A DNA stretch of 64,000 nucleotides from Haloferax sulfurifontis ATCC BAA-897. GTDB taxonomy: Archaea > Halobacteriota > Halobacteria > Halobacteriales > Haloferacaceae. The notes under the pieces were generated by a model. That model was not told where the DNA came from, made no database searches, and saw only the letters and a list, made by a program, of their open reading frames with translations. Shown here one piece after another: positions 15,998 to 24,690 of the stretch. Position numbers and translations under genes: made by a program. The stretch's first letter is position 1; the number at the start of each line of letters is the position of its first letter. Location: NCBI RefSeq assembly GCF_000337835.1, contig NZ_AOLM01000003.1:62001-126000 (forward strand). The letters are read 5' to 3'.

Positions 15998-16477
15998 TCA
16001 CTCGAAATCGAGTTGCGTCGCGCCCGTGAACCCGTCCGAACCGCGAACGTCGAAGAGGGAGTCGCGGACGACGGCGGTTCGGGATTCGTTCTCGAACACG
16101 ACGGTTCTCTCCTCGGAAATTCCGGCCCGGCCGTGTAAATACCTTTCCGAACAGGCACGCACTGTCCCCGAGACGCCTCGCACTCTCACCCCCACTGGGT
16201 CGCCGCCGACGGCGTCGATGCAGGCGAGCGCGGCCCGGGCGTCTTCGACGTGACCGCGTCGGGCGCGGACGACGGTCTCGGCGACGCCGTCGGCGTAGTC
16301 GAACCCGAGGACGGTCAGGTCGGCGTCGGCGCTCCCGGCGTCGCCGTAGAGGTTCTGGGCGGCGTACCAGAGTTCGCGCTGGAACGGCCCGCGGCCGAGG
16401 TCGGCGTCGGGCCACGTCTCGATTTCGACGGCGAGGTATCGCCGCCGCGGCCGGAGGTGTTTGGGCAGGTGTTTCAT
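15998..16477 (-). CDS. rnp2: RNase P protein component 2 (Pop5/Rpp14 family)
   Basis: A 159-aa Pop5-type subunit of the RNA-based RNase P that matures tRNA 5' ends. Hallmarks are the start 'MKHLPKHLRPRRRYLAVEIE' and a ferredoxin-like alpha-beta sandwich with 'LWYAAQNLYGDAGSADADLT' and 'VRGVSGTVRACSERYL'. The tail after about residue 125 is a haloarchaeal extension. It is separated by 9 nt from the upstream methyltransferase and 6 nt from psmA. Rnp3, its complex partner, is encoded two genes upstream. Confidence 0.92.
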   Translation of the reverse strand: MKHLPKHLRPRRRYLAVEIETWPDADLGRGPFQRELWYAAQNLYGDAGSADADLTVLGFDYADGVAETVVRARRGHVEDARAALACIDAVGGDPVGVRVRGVSGTVRACSERYLHGRAGISEERTVVFENESRTAVVRDSLFDVRGSDGFTGATQLDFE

Positions 16478-16486
16478 CGGCTCAGC

Positions 16487-17110
16487 TCACTCGTCGGCGG
16501 TCGGCGCTCGCTCTGCGACGAGGACGCCCACCTGCTCGTGGACCGATTCGACGGCCGTCAGGACGAAGCCGGCGTCCGTGAGCGCGTCGGCGAGGAAGCC
16601 GACGGTCGCGGGGTCGTCCACCTCGGGCGAGTAGAACGGCTCGTCGGGGTCGGGCGTCCCGAAGAACATCACGTCGCCGAGGACGAACCGCCGCGGTTCG
16701 AGGTCGGCGATGACGTCGATGGCCTCGCGCTTTTCCTCGTCCGAGAGGTGGTGCATGGCGAAGTTCGTGACCACGATATCGACCTGTTCGTCGCCGACGT
16801 TGGGGTCGCGGAACCGGCCCTCGCCGAACTCGACGTTCTCGATGCCGACTTCGGCGGCCTTGGTGCGGGCCTGTTCGAGCATTCCCTCGCTGATGTCGCG
16901 GCCGACGACGCGCTTCGCGTCGGGGGCGAGTGCGAGGGCGATAGCGCCCGTGCCGGTTCCGAGGTCGAGCACCACGTCCTCGGGGGAGGGGTCGACGTAG
17001 TGGATGACGAGCGAGACGCACGCGCGGTACTCGTCGCTGTCTTGGGAGTCGTCGTACTCCGCGGCGATGTGGGAAAAGCGGGCGGCGTGTTCCTCAATCG
17101 TCTTCTTCAT
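16487..17110 (-). CDS. class I SAM-dependent methyltransferase
   Basis: A 207-aa Rossmann-fold methyltransferase. Motif I is 'VVLDLGTGTGAIALALAPDA', motif II 'VVGRDISEGMLEQA', and motif IV 'VDIVVTNFAMHHLSDEEKRE'. The substrate cannot be read from sequence. Its fixed place between the two RNase P protein genes, overlapping rnp3 by 17 nt, suggests a role in RNA or translation (inference). No nucleic-acid-binding extra domain is visible. Confidence 0.88.
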   Translation of the reverse strand: MKKTIEEHAARFSHIAAEYDDSQDSDEYRACVSLVIHYVDPSPEDVVLDLGTGTGAIALALAPDAKRVVGRDISEGMLEQARTKAAEVGIENVEFGEGRFRDPNVGDEQVDIVVTNFAMHHLSDEEKREAIDVIADLEPRRFVLGDVMFFGTPDPDEPFYSPEVDDPATVGFLADALTDAGFVLTAVESVHEQVGVLVAERAPTADE

Positions 17111-17789
17111 ACCGTCCCCGTTTGACGCCGGGGGCTATGAACGACTCGGACGTGCGCTCGCGGTTGCGCGCCGCGAGGCGGCCCCACTCGCGGAGGCCGT
17201 CGAGCACCTGCTCGCGGTCGAAGCCGATGACCTCGCCCAGCCCCGCCAACTCGCGGGGGCTCCGCAGTTGGAGGTGCGACGACGGGGTCGCGGAGACGAC
17301 GTAGGGCGCGTCGTAGTACTCGACGAGTTCGCGGAGTTTCCGGAGCGCCGAGATGGCCTGCACGCGGGTTCCCCCGTCGCTTCGGAGCACCGGCCCGAAG
17401 TCGAACTCGACGCGGACGCCGTTGTCGCGGGCGGCCTTGGCGAGGACGTGGTTGAAGTTGCCCTCGCCCGCCATCGGCCGGGAGAGCACGTCTATTCGCG
17501 GCTGTTCGACGGCGAATCGGTTGAGCGCGTTCGTCCCCCCGCGGAGGACGAGCAGTTCGCGCTGTGGCCGGTAGTTGCCGACCGCGCCGCTGGCTTGTTC
17601 CGGGTTCGAGGCGTCGATTTCGACGGCGTCGACGAGGTCAACGTCGAGCGCCTCGCGGAGACGGTCGTAGTCGGGGCGGGCGTCGAGCGCGCGGACGACG
17701 ACGCCGTCGTAGTCGTACCGCCCGGCGGCGACGGCGACGCGACTGACCGTGCTCTCGCCGTCGGGGTGTGCGTAGACCGCCTCGTACAT
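17094..17789 (-). CDS. rnp3: RNase P protein component 3 (Rpp30 family)
   Basis: A 231-aa Rpp30-type subunit with a TIM-barrel/PHP-like fold. Typical segments are 'LLVLRGGTNALNRFAVEQPR', 'IDVLSRPMAGEGNFNHVLAK' and 'VRVEFDFGPVLRSDGGTRVQ'. It pairs with Pop5 (Rnp2) on the catalytic domain of the RNase P RNA. It is first gene of a four-gene minus-strand operon ending in psmA. The start is an ATG at 17789 (MYEAVYAHPDGE). Confidence 0.93.
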   Translation of the reverse strand: MYEAVYAHPDGESTVSRVAVAAGRYDYDGVVVRALDARPDYDRLREALDVDLVDAVEIDASNPEQASGAVGNYRPQRELLVLRGGTNALNRFAVEQPRIDVLSRPMAGEGNFNHVLAKAARDNGVRVEFDFGPVLRSDGGTRVQAISALRKLRELVEYYDAPYVVSATPSSHLQLRSPRELAGLGEVIGFDREQVLDGLREWGRLAARNRERTSESFIAPGVKRGRYEEDD

Positions 17790-17850
17790 ACGCCGACTCA
17801 GGTGCGGGTGGGAAAAGGGCGTTGCGTTCCGGAGCCGCGGGGCGGTCGGC

Positions 17851-17930
17851 GCGAGCGAACGGGTGAGTAGGCGAGCGAACGGTCGAACGGGCGAGCGGGT
17901 GAACAGGCGAACGGGCGAGCGGGTGAACGC
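17851..17930. repeat. short GC-rich direct repeats (GCGAGCGRACGG-type)
   Basis: An 80-bp run of degenerate GCGAGCG(A/G)ACGG units between rnp3 and the PGF-CTERM gene. The clearest copies are a 19-bp identity AACGGGCGAGCGGGTGAAC at 17886-17904 and 17910-17928, a 24-bp period. It looks like slippage-generated simple repeat. It lies upstream of rnp3 on its strand. Confidence 0.6.
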
Positions 17931-17942
17931 GGGACCGTGCGC

Positions 17943-18500
17943 TCAGACGCCGCGGGCGGCGACGAGCGACGCGACGAGGAGCGCGGCGACACCGACGCCC
18001 ACGCCGAAGCCGGGGATTTCGATTCCGGACGGCGAATCGCTCGTCGTCGCGGGCGACGAGGCCGCCGTCTCGGCCGTCGCGTCGGCCTCTCCGATATCGG
18101 GCGTGAGCGTCGAGTTCTCGGGCATGTCGTACGTCACGAGCGTGGCGTTTTCCTCGTAGGTGGTCTGTTGGTCGCGGCGAACCGAGACCTTGACCGGCCC
18201 GCCGCGGAGTCGCGCCAGTTCCGAGAGGTCGAACGTCACGTCGAAGCTTCCGTTTTCGCCGACGCGGACGGCCTTCGAGACGAGGAACGGGTGGGTGTCG
18301 CCGACGGACTGCACGCGGACGCCGATGAGCGTCCCGGTCGCGTACGGGGTCGTTCCGTGGACGTGCTCGCCGTCGACCGCGTCGAGCGTGAGTTCGTCGC
18401 CCGGGTGGTCGATGACGGTGCCGCTGTCGGCCGCGGCGACGCCGGACAGCGACAGCGCGACCACGACGAGGAGAGCGACGCTGAGGTGGGGAGGGCGCAT
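17943..18500 (-). CDS. exported surface protein with PGF-CTERM sorting signal
   Basis: A 185-aa secreted protein. The Sec-type signal peptide is residues 1-23, ending ...GVAAAD. A beta-rich extracellular domain follows (about 25-125), then a Thr/Ser/Ala-rich stalk (130-158) suited to O-glycosylation. The C-terminus is 'IPGFGVGVGVAALLVASLVA' plus ARGV. The PGF motif, hydrophobic span and basic end match the tripartite PGF-CTERM signal processed by archaeosortase ArtA and lipid-anchored. The domain function is not recognised. It is monocistronic between rnp3 and the lysine operon. Confidence 0.8.
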   Translation of the reverse strand: MRPPHLSVALLVVVALSLSGVAAADSGTVIDHPGDELTLDAVDGEHVHGTTPYATGTLIGVRVQSVGDTHPFLVSKAVRVGENGSFDVTFDLSELARLRGGPVKVSVRRDQQTTYEENATLVTYDMPENSTLTPDIGEADATAETAASSPATTSDSPSGIEIPGFGVGVGVAALLVASLVAARGV

Positions 18501-18550
18501 CGTCCGAAACGTATCGTTCGGATAACAAGTACGTTGTGATTAGCCGACAC

Positions 18551-19660
18551 TTAGGCGACGATTGCGGCGACCGCGGCTTCGAGCGCGGCGGCCGCGGTCC
18601 GCACGTCCTCGGTGCGCACGTACTCTCTGTCGGCGTGCGCGACCGCGCCCTCGTCGTCGGCGAGGTGGCCGGGTCCGAAGACGACGACGGGCGCGGGAGA
18701 GAAGTAGGAGGCCTCGGTCGCGGCGGTGAAGGGGCGGACGTCCGCCCGCCCGCCGGCGTCTCGGGAGGCCGCCGCGAGCGTCGTCACGAGCTCGTGGTCG
18801 GGGTCGGTCGCGAACGCTTCGAGGAACGGCGTCGGGCGCTCGGTGAGCGCGAAATCGACGCTCACGTCGTCGGACACGCCGTCCGACACCGCCGCCCGGA
18901 GCGTCGACTGGAGTTCTTCGCGAAAGCCGTCGGCCGTCTCCGGCGGGACGCTCCGGCGGTCCACCACGAGTCGGCAGTCGGCGGGGACCTGATTCGAGTT
19001 CGCGCCGCCGTCGACCATCGTCGGCGTCAGCGTCGCCGGGCCGAGTTCGGGGTGGGCCTCGCGGCCGTCGTCGAACGACCGGAGGGCGTCGAGCACCGGC
19101 GCGAGCGCGTCCACGGCGTTGGCGCCCGACTGCGGCTCGGCCGCGTGCGCGGCGACGCCCGACAGCGACACCGTTCCCTCGAACCGGCCCTTCGCGGCCG
19201 TACAGACGTCGAGGCCGGTCGGCTCGCCGACGATGTACATGTCGCCGTCGAGGTCGAGTTCGGCCGCGCCGGTCGAGAGGAGTTCCTCGTCGGGCGTAAC
19301 CGCCAGCGTGACTCGGCTGTCGGGGCCGGGGTCGACGGCGAAAAAGGCCGATAGCAGGGCCGCGAGCGGCCCTTTCGCGTCGCAGGAGCCGCGGCCGCGG
19401 ATGACGCCCTCGTCGCGTTCGTACGGGACGTGCGGCGAGACGGTGTCGATGTGCGTGTTGAGGACGAGGTGCGTCGCCGGCTCCGCCGCTCCCTTCGAGG
19501 CGACGGTGTTGCCGGCGTCGTCCACGGTCGGCGAGACGCCCTCGGTTTCGAGCGTCTCGACCAGCAGGTCGCGCATCTCGCCCACGTCGTCGTTCGACGC
19601 GACGGGGACGGCGCGTTCGAGGAACGCGACGGGGTCGAACCCGTCGGCGTCGCCGCTCAT
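18551..19660 (-). CDS. dapE: succinyl-diaminopimelate desuccinylase-type M20 peptidase
   Basis: A 369-aa M20 metallopeptidase. Zn-binding elements are 'LNTHIDTVSPH', 'GRGSCDAKGPLAALLSA' and the catalytic pair in 'TPDEELLSTGA'; a dimerisation lid lies in the middle. M20 sequences alone cannot separate DapE from LysK/ArgE. Its place in the dap operon, with succinyltransferase DapD present, supports removal of succinate from N-succinyl-LL-DAP. The start overlaps the dapF stop as ATGA, so its translation depends on ribosomes finishing dapF. That matters given the dapF frameshift. Last gene of the operon. Confidence 0.9.
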   Translation of the reverse strand: MSGDADGFDPVAFLERAVPVASNDDVGEMRDLLVETLETEGVSPTVDDAGNTVASKGAAEPATHLVLNTHIDTVSPHVPYERDEGVIRGRGSCDAKGPLAALLSAFFAVDPGPDSRVTLAVTPDEELLSTGAAELDLDGDMYIVGEPTGLDVCTAAKGRFEGTVSLSGVAAHAAEPQSGANAVDALAPVLDALRSFDDGREAHPELGPATLTPTMVDGGANSNQVPADCRLVVDRRSVPPETADGFREELQSTLRAAVSDGVSDDVSVDFALTERPTPFLEAFATDPDHELVTTLAAASRDAGGRADVRPFTAATEASYFSPAPVVVFGPGHLADDEGAVAHADREYVRTEDVRTAAAALEAAVAAIVA

Positions 19661-20522
19661 CGCTCGCGGAAGACGATGTCGGCTTCGCCGTCGCCCTCGT
19701 AGACGGCCGGTCCGCCGAGGAGTGCCGACCCCTCGTCGGGGACGGTCACGGAGAGCGCGCCGCCCGGCGGAGAGACGGTCACGGACTCGTCGCCGGAGAC
19801 GCGACCGAGTCGCTTCGCGGCCGCGACGACGGCGACCGCGCCGGTGCCGCAGGACTGCGTCTCGCCTTCGACGCCGCGCTCGAAGGTGCGCTGGCGGAAG
19901 CCGCCCTCGCCGTCGGGGGAGGCGAGCGTGACGTTCGCGCCGTCCGGGAACACCGGGGCGTGGCGGACCGCGGGTGCGACCGATTCGAGGTCAACGTCGT
20001 CCACGTCGTCGACGAACGCGACGGCGTGGGGAACGCCCGTGTTGACGGCCGTGACCGTCAGGCCCTCGACCTCGGTCTCGACGAGTTCGTCGTCGGCCGA
20101 AAGCGGCACGTCGCGGGGCGAAAGGAGGGCGCGCCCATCTCGACGGTCACGTCGGTGCCGTCGAGGTTCGCGCGGCGGGTGCCGGCGGGCGTGTCTATCA
20201 TGACTTCGTCCGTGCCGGTTCGCTCGGCGGCCCACGCGGCCGCGACGCGAGCGCCGTTGCCGCACATGGCGGCGACCGAGCCGTCGGGTTGGACGAGCGT
20301 CATGACGACCCGCGGCGGGTCGTAACGCGATTCGAGCGCGAGAAACAGGACGCCGTCTGCGCCGCGTCGCTCGCTCTCGCTCATGGTGATTCCGGCCTCG
20401 CGGTCGCAGTGGGTGCGCGCGAAGGCGGGGCGGTCCGGGACCGGGTCGTCTGCGTCGACGACGAAGAAGTCGTTTCCAGTGCCGTGGAACTTTTCGAAGG
20501 GAACGGTGTTGAGTACGCTCAT
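19657..20522 (-). pseudogene. dapF: diaminopimelate epimerase, frameshifted as read here
   Basis: Would convert LL-DAP to meso-DAP. The 5' half starts at ATG 20522 (MSVLNTVPFEKFHGTGNDFF), includes catalytic 'MCGNGARVAAAW' and runs to 'VTVEMGAPSFRP'. The 3' half, in another frame, resumes at 'RDVPLSADDELVETEV' and includes the second catalytic Cys in 'GETQSCGTGAVAVV', ending at 19657. Start and stop are out of phase by exactly one missing base. The junction is a C-run (plus-strand GGGG at 20115-20118) where a fifth C restores 'SFRPRDVPLS' and a 288-aa protein. As written, translation ends at 20058 after 154 aa. Sequencing error at the homopolymer is a real alternative to mutation. Confidence 0.85.
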
Positions 20523-20542
20523 GATTCTGTGTTGGTGCTTGG

Positions 20543-21790
20543 TCAGTTGGGGATGTGCTCGGATGCGGTTCGTTCGAGTGCGGTGACGTCGTCGAGGGTC
20601 TCGCGCCGGCGGGCCAGTCGGGGGCCGTCGGCGTCGAGGACGACTTCCGGGGGGCGCGGTCGAGAGTTGTAGGTGCTGGCCATCTCGTAGCCGTACGCCC
20701 CCGCGTTGCCGAGCGCGAGACAGTCGCCGCGCTCGGGTTCGGGGAGGTCGCGGCCGTCGGCGAACACGTCGCTCGTCTCGCAGACGGGGCCCGCGACGAT
20801 GGTCGAAACCGGGTCGGCGTCGGGCCGAGAGAGATTGGAAATCGCGTGGTACGCGTCGTACATCGCCGGTCGGAGCAGAGTCGTCATACCAGCGTCGATG
20901 CCGACGACGGTCGTCTCGGGGGTCTCTTTCACCGTGTTGACTTCCGAGAGGAGGACGCCCGCGTCGGCGACGACGTAGCGGCCGGGTTCGACTGCGAGTC
21001 GCGCGTCGACTTCGCCGAGCGCCTCGCGGGTCGCGTCGGCGACGGCGGCGAGGTCGAGCGGCGGTTCGTCCTCGCGGTAGGGGACGCCGAAGCCGCCGCC
21101 GACGTCGACGAATTCGAGGTCGCCGACCTCGCGGGCGAGGTCGCCCATCCGGCGGACCAACTCGCGGTGCGCCGAGAGGTCGTCGCCGGAGATGCCGCTT
21201 CCGGCGTGGGCGTGGACGCCGACGAGGTCGAACTCCTCGCGCACGTCGGTGGCGAGGTCGGGGACGCGGTCGATGGGGATGCCGAACTTCGCGTGCCCGC
21301 CGGTCGTGACCTTCTCGTGGTGACCCGCGCCGACGCCGGGGTTCGCCCGGAGGCAGAGCCGCCCGTCGAAGCCGCGCTCGCGCAGGCGGTCGATAGTGTC
21401 CGCCGCGCCGACCGTGACGGTCATCTCGGGGTTCGACTCCCAGCGCGAGACGACGTGGTCGAGGTCGGCGTCCGGCGGGTTGACCGCCGTGTAGCGGACG
21501 CGCTCGCCGGGGAAGCCCGCGTCGAGGGCGCGCTCGACCTCGCCCGCGGAGGCGCACTCGGCGTCGACGCCGGCCTCGCGGACGGCTTCGAGCACCGCTC
21601 GCCCGGCGTGGGCCTTGACGGCGTAGCTGACGTGCGCCTCGGGGAACGCCTCGCGGAGTCGGAAACAGTTCTCGCGGACGCGACGGAGGTCGGTCACGTA
21701 CAGCGGCGAGCCGAACTCGTCGGCGAGCGACAGCAGGTGCTCGCGGTCCCAGTCCGAGAGCCGCCGGACGGCCGGCCCGCCGCCGCTCAT
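20543..21790 (-). CDS. lysA: diaminopimelate decarboxylase
   Basis: A 415-aa PLP fold-III decarboxylase making L-lysine from meso-DAP. The PLP lysine is in 'VSYAVKAHAGRAVL'. The glycine-rich phosphate loop is 'FVDVGGGFGVPYREDEPP', and the dimer-interface catalytic Cys is in 'GPVCETSDVFA'. 'CLALGNAGAYGYEMASTYNS' is the conserved C-terminal active-site stretch. Start ATG overlaps the dapD stop as ATGA. The following dapF starts after 20 nt, the only gap in the operon. Confidence 0.95.
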   Translation of the reverse strand: MSGGGPAVRRLSDWDREHLLSLADEFGSPLYVTDLRRVRENCFRLREAFPEAHVSYAVKAHAGRAVLEAVREAGVDAECASAGEVERALDAGFPGERVRYTAVNPPDADLDHVVSRWESNPEMTVTVGAADTIDRLRERGFDGRLCLRANPGVGAGHHEKVTTGGHAKFGIPIDRVPDLATDVREEFDLVGVHAHAGSGISGDDLSAHRELVRRMGDLAREVGDLEFVDVGGGFGVPYREDEPPLDLAAVADATREALGEVDARLAVEPGRYVVADAGVLLSEVNTVKETPETTVVGIDAGMTTLLRPAMYDAYHAISNLSRPDADPVSTIVAGPVCETSDVFADGRDLPEPERGDCLALGNAGAYGYEMASTYNSRPRPPEVVLDADGPRLARRRETLDDVTALERTASEHIPN

Positions 21791-22629
21791 TCGCGCAGTG
21801 CCTCCTCCCGACGGGTCGCGTCGAGGGTGTCGTCCTCGATGTCGAGGGCGACGACCGCGGGCTTGTACGCGCCGCCGGCAAAGAGGTCGTGGTCGCCGAG
21901 CGACGACTCTACGAACCGCGTGAAGGCGCGGCGGTTCGCGGGCAGGTGGCCGTAGTAAATCTCCTCGTCCACGAGGTCGTAGACGGGGATGCGGGGCGTC
22001 AGAAGCGTGTTCTCACCGACGATGGAGTTCTCGCCGACGACGAAGCCGGAGGTGACCCGACAGCCCGCGCCGAGCGCCGCGCCGTCTTCGACGACGACCG
22101 GGGCGTCCTCGACGGGTTCGAGCACGCCGCCGATGAGCGTGTTCGCGCCGAGCTTGACGTTCGCGCCGATTTGCGCGCAGGAGCCGACGGTGTCACAGGA
22201 GTCCACGAGCGTGCCGTCGCCGACGTGCGCGCCGACGTTCACGAACGAGGGGCTCATCATGATGCAGTCGGAGCCGAGGTACGCGCCGCGGCGGATGGCG
22301 GTGCCGTCCGGGGTGTTGCGCGTGCCGCGCTCGCCGAGGTCCTCGGTGTCGCGCAGGGGGAGCACGTCGTGATAGCGGACGTCGCCGTACTCGCGGGCGA
22401 GCGTCTCGCGCAGGCCGAAGTTGAGCAGGATGCCCCGCTTGACCCACTCGTTTGCCTCCCAGGAGGTCACGTCGGAGCCGGTCTTCTCGGCGGCGCGCAC
22501 CTCGCCCGCTTCGAGGGCGTCGAGGAACGCGTCGAGCGTGTCGAGCTCGTCGACGGTCGCCGATTCGGCGTCGACGTCGCCGTCGTCGTATCGCTGCCAC
22601 AGGTCTCGTACGTCGGATTCCAGATTCAT
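21787..22629 (-). CDS. dapD: tetrahydrodipicolinate N-succinyltransferase
   Basis: A 280-aa left-handed beta-helix acyltransferase. An N-terminal helical domain (1-100) is followed by hexapeptide repeats, for example 'GAHVGDGTLVDSCDTVGSCA' and 'VVEDGAALGAGCRVTSGFVV'. It transfers succinate from succinyl-CoA to tetrahydrodipicolinate, so this operon uses the succinylase variant of the DAP route. The start at 22629 (MNLESDVRDLW) gives a family-like N-terminus and an ATGA overlap with dapB. A longer frame upstream is dapB sequence read out of frame. Confidence 0.94.
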   Translation of the reverse strand: MNLESDVRDLWQRYDDGDVDAESATVDELDTLDAFLDALEAGEVRAAEKTGSDVTSWEANEWVKRGILLNFGLRETLAREYGDVRYHDVLPLRDTEDLGERGTRNTPDGTAIRRGAYLGSDCIMMSPSFVNVGAHVGDGTLVDSCDTVGSCAQIGANVKLGANTLIGGVLEPVEDAPVVVEDGAALGAGCRVTSGFVVGENSIVGENTLLTPRIPVYDLVDEEIYYGHLPANRRAFTRFVESSLGDHDLFAGGAYKPAVVALDIEDDTLDATRREEALRE

Positions 22630-23387
22630 TCGAGTACCTCGGTGAAGTCGTACCACCCGGCGTCGCGGTCGGCGAGCCACGCCGCGGCGTCGAGCGCGCC
22701 GGCGGCGAACACTCCCCGCGACCCCGCGCGGTGCGTGAGTGAAAGAGACTCGTGATTTCCAGCCAGTAATACCTCGTGCTCTCCGGCAATATCCCCCGCC
22801 CGGCGAGCGTGGACGCCCACCTCGCCTTCGGACCGGGGCGCTTCGCCCTCGCGGCCGTGGACGCGCTCGGACTCGCCGCGCACGTCGTCGATATCGTCCA
22901 AGAGGGTCAGCGCCGTCCCGCTCGGGGCGTCGCGCTTGGCGTTGTGGTGCGTCTCGGTGAGTTCGATGTCGTAGCCGTCGAGGGCCGGGACCGCCTCGCG
23001 GACGGCCCGGCGGAGCGCCGCGATGCCCCGCGAGAAGTTCGACGCGTACAGCACCGGGACTTCCGATGCGGCCTCGCGGAGCGCGTCGAAGCCGCCCTCG
23101 CTCAGCCCGGTCGTGCCGGTGACGAAGGCGACGCCCGCCTCGCCGCAGGCCGACGCGTACTCGATGCAGGACGCCGGACCGGTGAAATCGACGACGACGT
23201 CGGGCTGGTTCGAGGCGAGCAGGTCGGCGAAGTCGGCCGCGTCCTCGACGGCGACCCCTTCGACTGACTCGCCGGGCGAGCGACTGACCGCGAAGGCGAC
23301 CGAGAGGTCGTCGCGGTCGGCGGCCGCGGCGAGGACTTCCCCGCCCATGCGGCCGGTCGCGCCGGTGACGCCGACGGAGACCGTCAC
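22626..23387 (-). CDS. dapB: 4-hydroxy-tetrahydrodipicolinate reductase
   Basis: A 253-aa NAD(P)H-dependent reductase, second step of the DAP branch. The N-terminal Rossmann motif is 'VGVTGATGRMGGEVLAAAAD'. The catalytic His/Lys region is 'ETHHNAKRDAPSGTALTLLD', and 'FVTGTTGL' is also conserved. Start is GTG at 23387, overlapping the dapA stop as GTGA, so it is translationally coupled. Normal length. Confidence 0.95.
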   Translation of the reverse strand: MTVSVGVTGATGRMGGEVLAAAADRDDLSVAFAVSRSPGESVEGVAVEDAADFADLLASNQPDVVVDFTGPASCIEYASACGEAGVAFVTGTTGLSEGGFDALREAASEVPVLYASNFSRGIAALRRAVREAVPALDGYDIELTETHHNAKRDAPSGTALTLLDDIDDVRGESERVHGREGEAPRSEGEVGVHARRAGDIAGEHEVLLAGNHESLSLTHRAGSRGVFAAGALDAAAWLADRDAGWYDFTEVLE

Positions 23388-24301
23388 TCGTCGCTCCCCC
23401 CGTCCGGAATCGCCTGCCCCGCTTCGAGGTCGGACAGCAGGCGGCGCAGTTCCTCGGTGTTGTCCTCCGTGAGTCGGGTGAGCGGCGGGCGCAGGCGCGC
23501 CGGGCCGTAGCCCCGAATCTCCATGGCCTCCTTGACCGGGATGGGGTTCGTCTCGGAGAACAGGTGGCGGTTCAGCGGGGCGAGGTCGTGGTGGATGTCG
23601 CGGGCGCGCTCGTAGTCGCCCTGTAGCGCCGAGTGGACCATCGCGCCGACGCGCGCGGGTTCGACGTTCGCCGTGACCGAGATGGCGCCGACGCCGCCGA
23701 CCGAGAGAATCGGGAGCGTGAGCGCGTCGTCGCCCGACAGCACCGCGAACTGCTCGTCTCGGGTCCGCTCGACGACCTCCGAAATCTGGCCGAGGTCGCC
23801 GCTGGCGGCCTTGTAGGCGGTGATGTTCGGGTGCTCGGCGAGCGTCGCGGCCGTCTCGGGCAGGATGTTGCTTCCGGTCCGGCTGGGGACGTTGTAGACG
23901 ATCTGCGGCAGGTCGATTTCGTCGGCGATGGTCCGGTAGTGGTCGACGAGGCCGGCCTGCTCGGGCTTGTTGTAGTACGGCGAGATGAGGAGCAACGCGT
24001 CGGCCCCGGCGTCGGCGGAGCGCCGGGAGAGTTCGAGCGCCTCGCGGGTCGAGTTCGACCCGGAGCCGGCGATGACGGGCACGTCCTCGACGGCCTCGAC
24101 GGCCGCCTCGACGACTTCGACGTGTTCGTCGTGGGAGAGCGTCGCGGACTCGCCGGTCGAACCGACGGGCACGACGCCGTCGACGCCGGCTTCTTCGAGG
24201 CGTCGCACGTCGGCTTGGAACTGTTCGAAGTCGATACTGCCGTCCTCGTGGAACGGCGTGGTCATCGCGGGATAGACGCCGCGGAAGTCGAGTGATGTCA
24301 T
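23384..24301 (-). CDS. dapA: 4-hydroxy-tetrahydrodipicolinate synthase
   Basis: A 305-aa (beta/alpha)8 aldolase condensing pyruvate with aspartate semialdehyde. The Schiff-base Lys is in 'NITAYKAASGDLGQISEVVE'. The proton-relay Tyr is in 'QIVYNVPSRTGSNI', and 'VPVGSTGESATLSHDEHVEV' binds the pyruvate carboxylate. It is first gene of the six-gene operon dapA-dapB-dapD-lysA-dapF-dapE. No aspartokinase, asd or dapC-type aminotransferase lies within the window. An A/T-rich element 'CTTTTCGAAAAAACG' sits about 130 nt upstream on the minus strand. Confidence 0.95.
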   Translation of the reverse strand: MTSLDFRGVYPAMTTPFHEDGSIDFEQFQADVRRLEEAGVDGVVPVGSTGESATLSHDEHVEVVEAAVEAVEDVPVIAGSGSNSTREALELSRRSADAGADALLLISPYYNKPEQAGLVDHYRTIADEIDLPQIVYNVPSRTGSNILPETAATLAEHPNITAYKAASGDLGQISEVVERTRDEQFAVLSGDDALTLPILSVGGVGAISVTANVEPARVGAMVHSALQGDYERARDIHHDLAPLNRHLFSETNPIPVKEAMEIRGYGPARLRPPLTRLTEDNTEELRRLLSDLEAGQAIPDGGSDE

Positions 24302-24690
24302 TGTGGTTGGTGGGTGTGGTGACGGTCGTGGGAGCGTCGATATCGGTCGTGTGACCGGAACGTGCGTCAGCCGAAGGCCGCCCGAGACGGGGTCGCTACT
24401 CCCGCAACGAGCGATTCAGTACGCACGTTTTTTCGAAAAGAAAGCGGCACGCGACGCTGTCGAAGGTGTGGTGACCTGCGAGGGCCGCGTCGCGTCGTTC
24501 ACACCGGATGCAGGTGCCGGAAGCGTAATATAACTTGCGTCGTCTGCAGGTCCTGCCGGAGCGAGTGGGCGGGCTGAAGGGCGTCTCGGGACGCCTTCCG
24601 CCGGTTCTCGGTCGCCGAGGTGGACGTCCGTCCGCCGCGTTCCCGTCTCCCCGGACGGTTATTAGTCCGCGCCGTCCAAGCGTCGTACGA
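24302..24690. promoter_or_regulatory. divergent spacer between dapA and the NYN gene
   Basis: About 390 bp without a credible gene. The only A/T-rich block is around 24427-24445 (read minus 'CTTTTCGAAAAAACG'), a possible dapA promoter giving a long leader of roughly 100 nt. 'ACGGTTATTAGTCC' near 24655-24668 is a TATA-like element about 25-30 nt before the NYN start. I looked for a lysine riboswitch-like structure in the leader and could not identify one. Confidence 0.45.
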
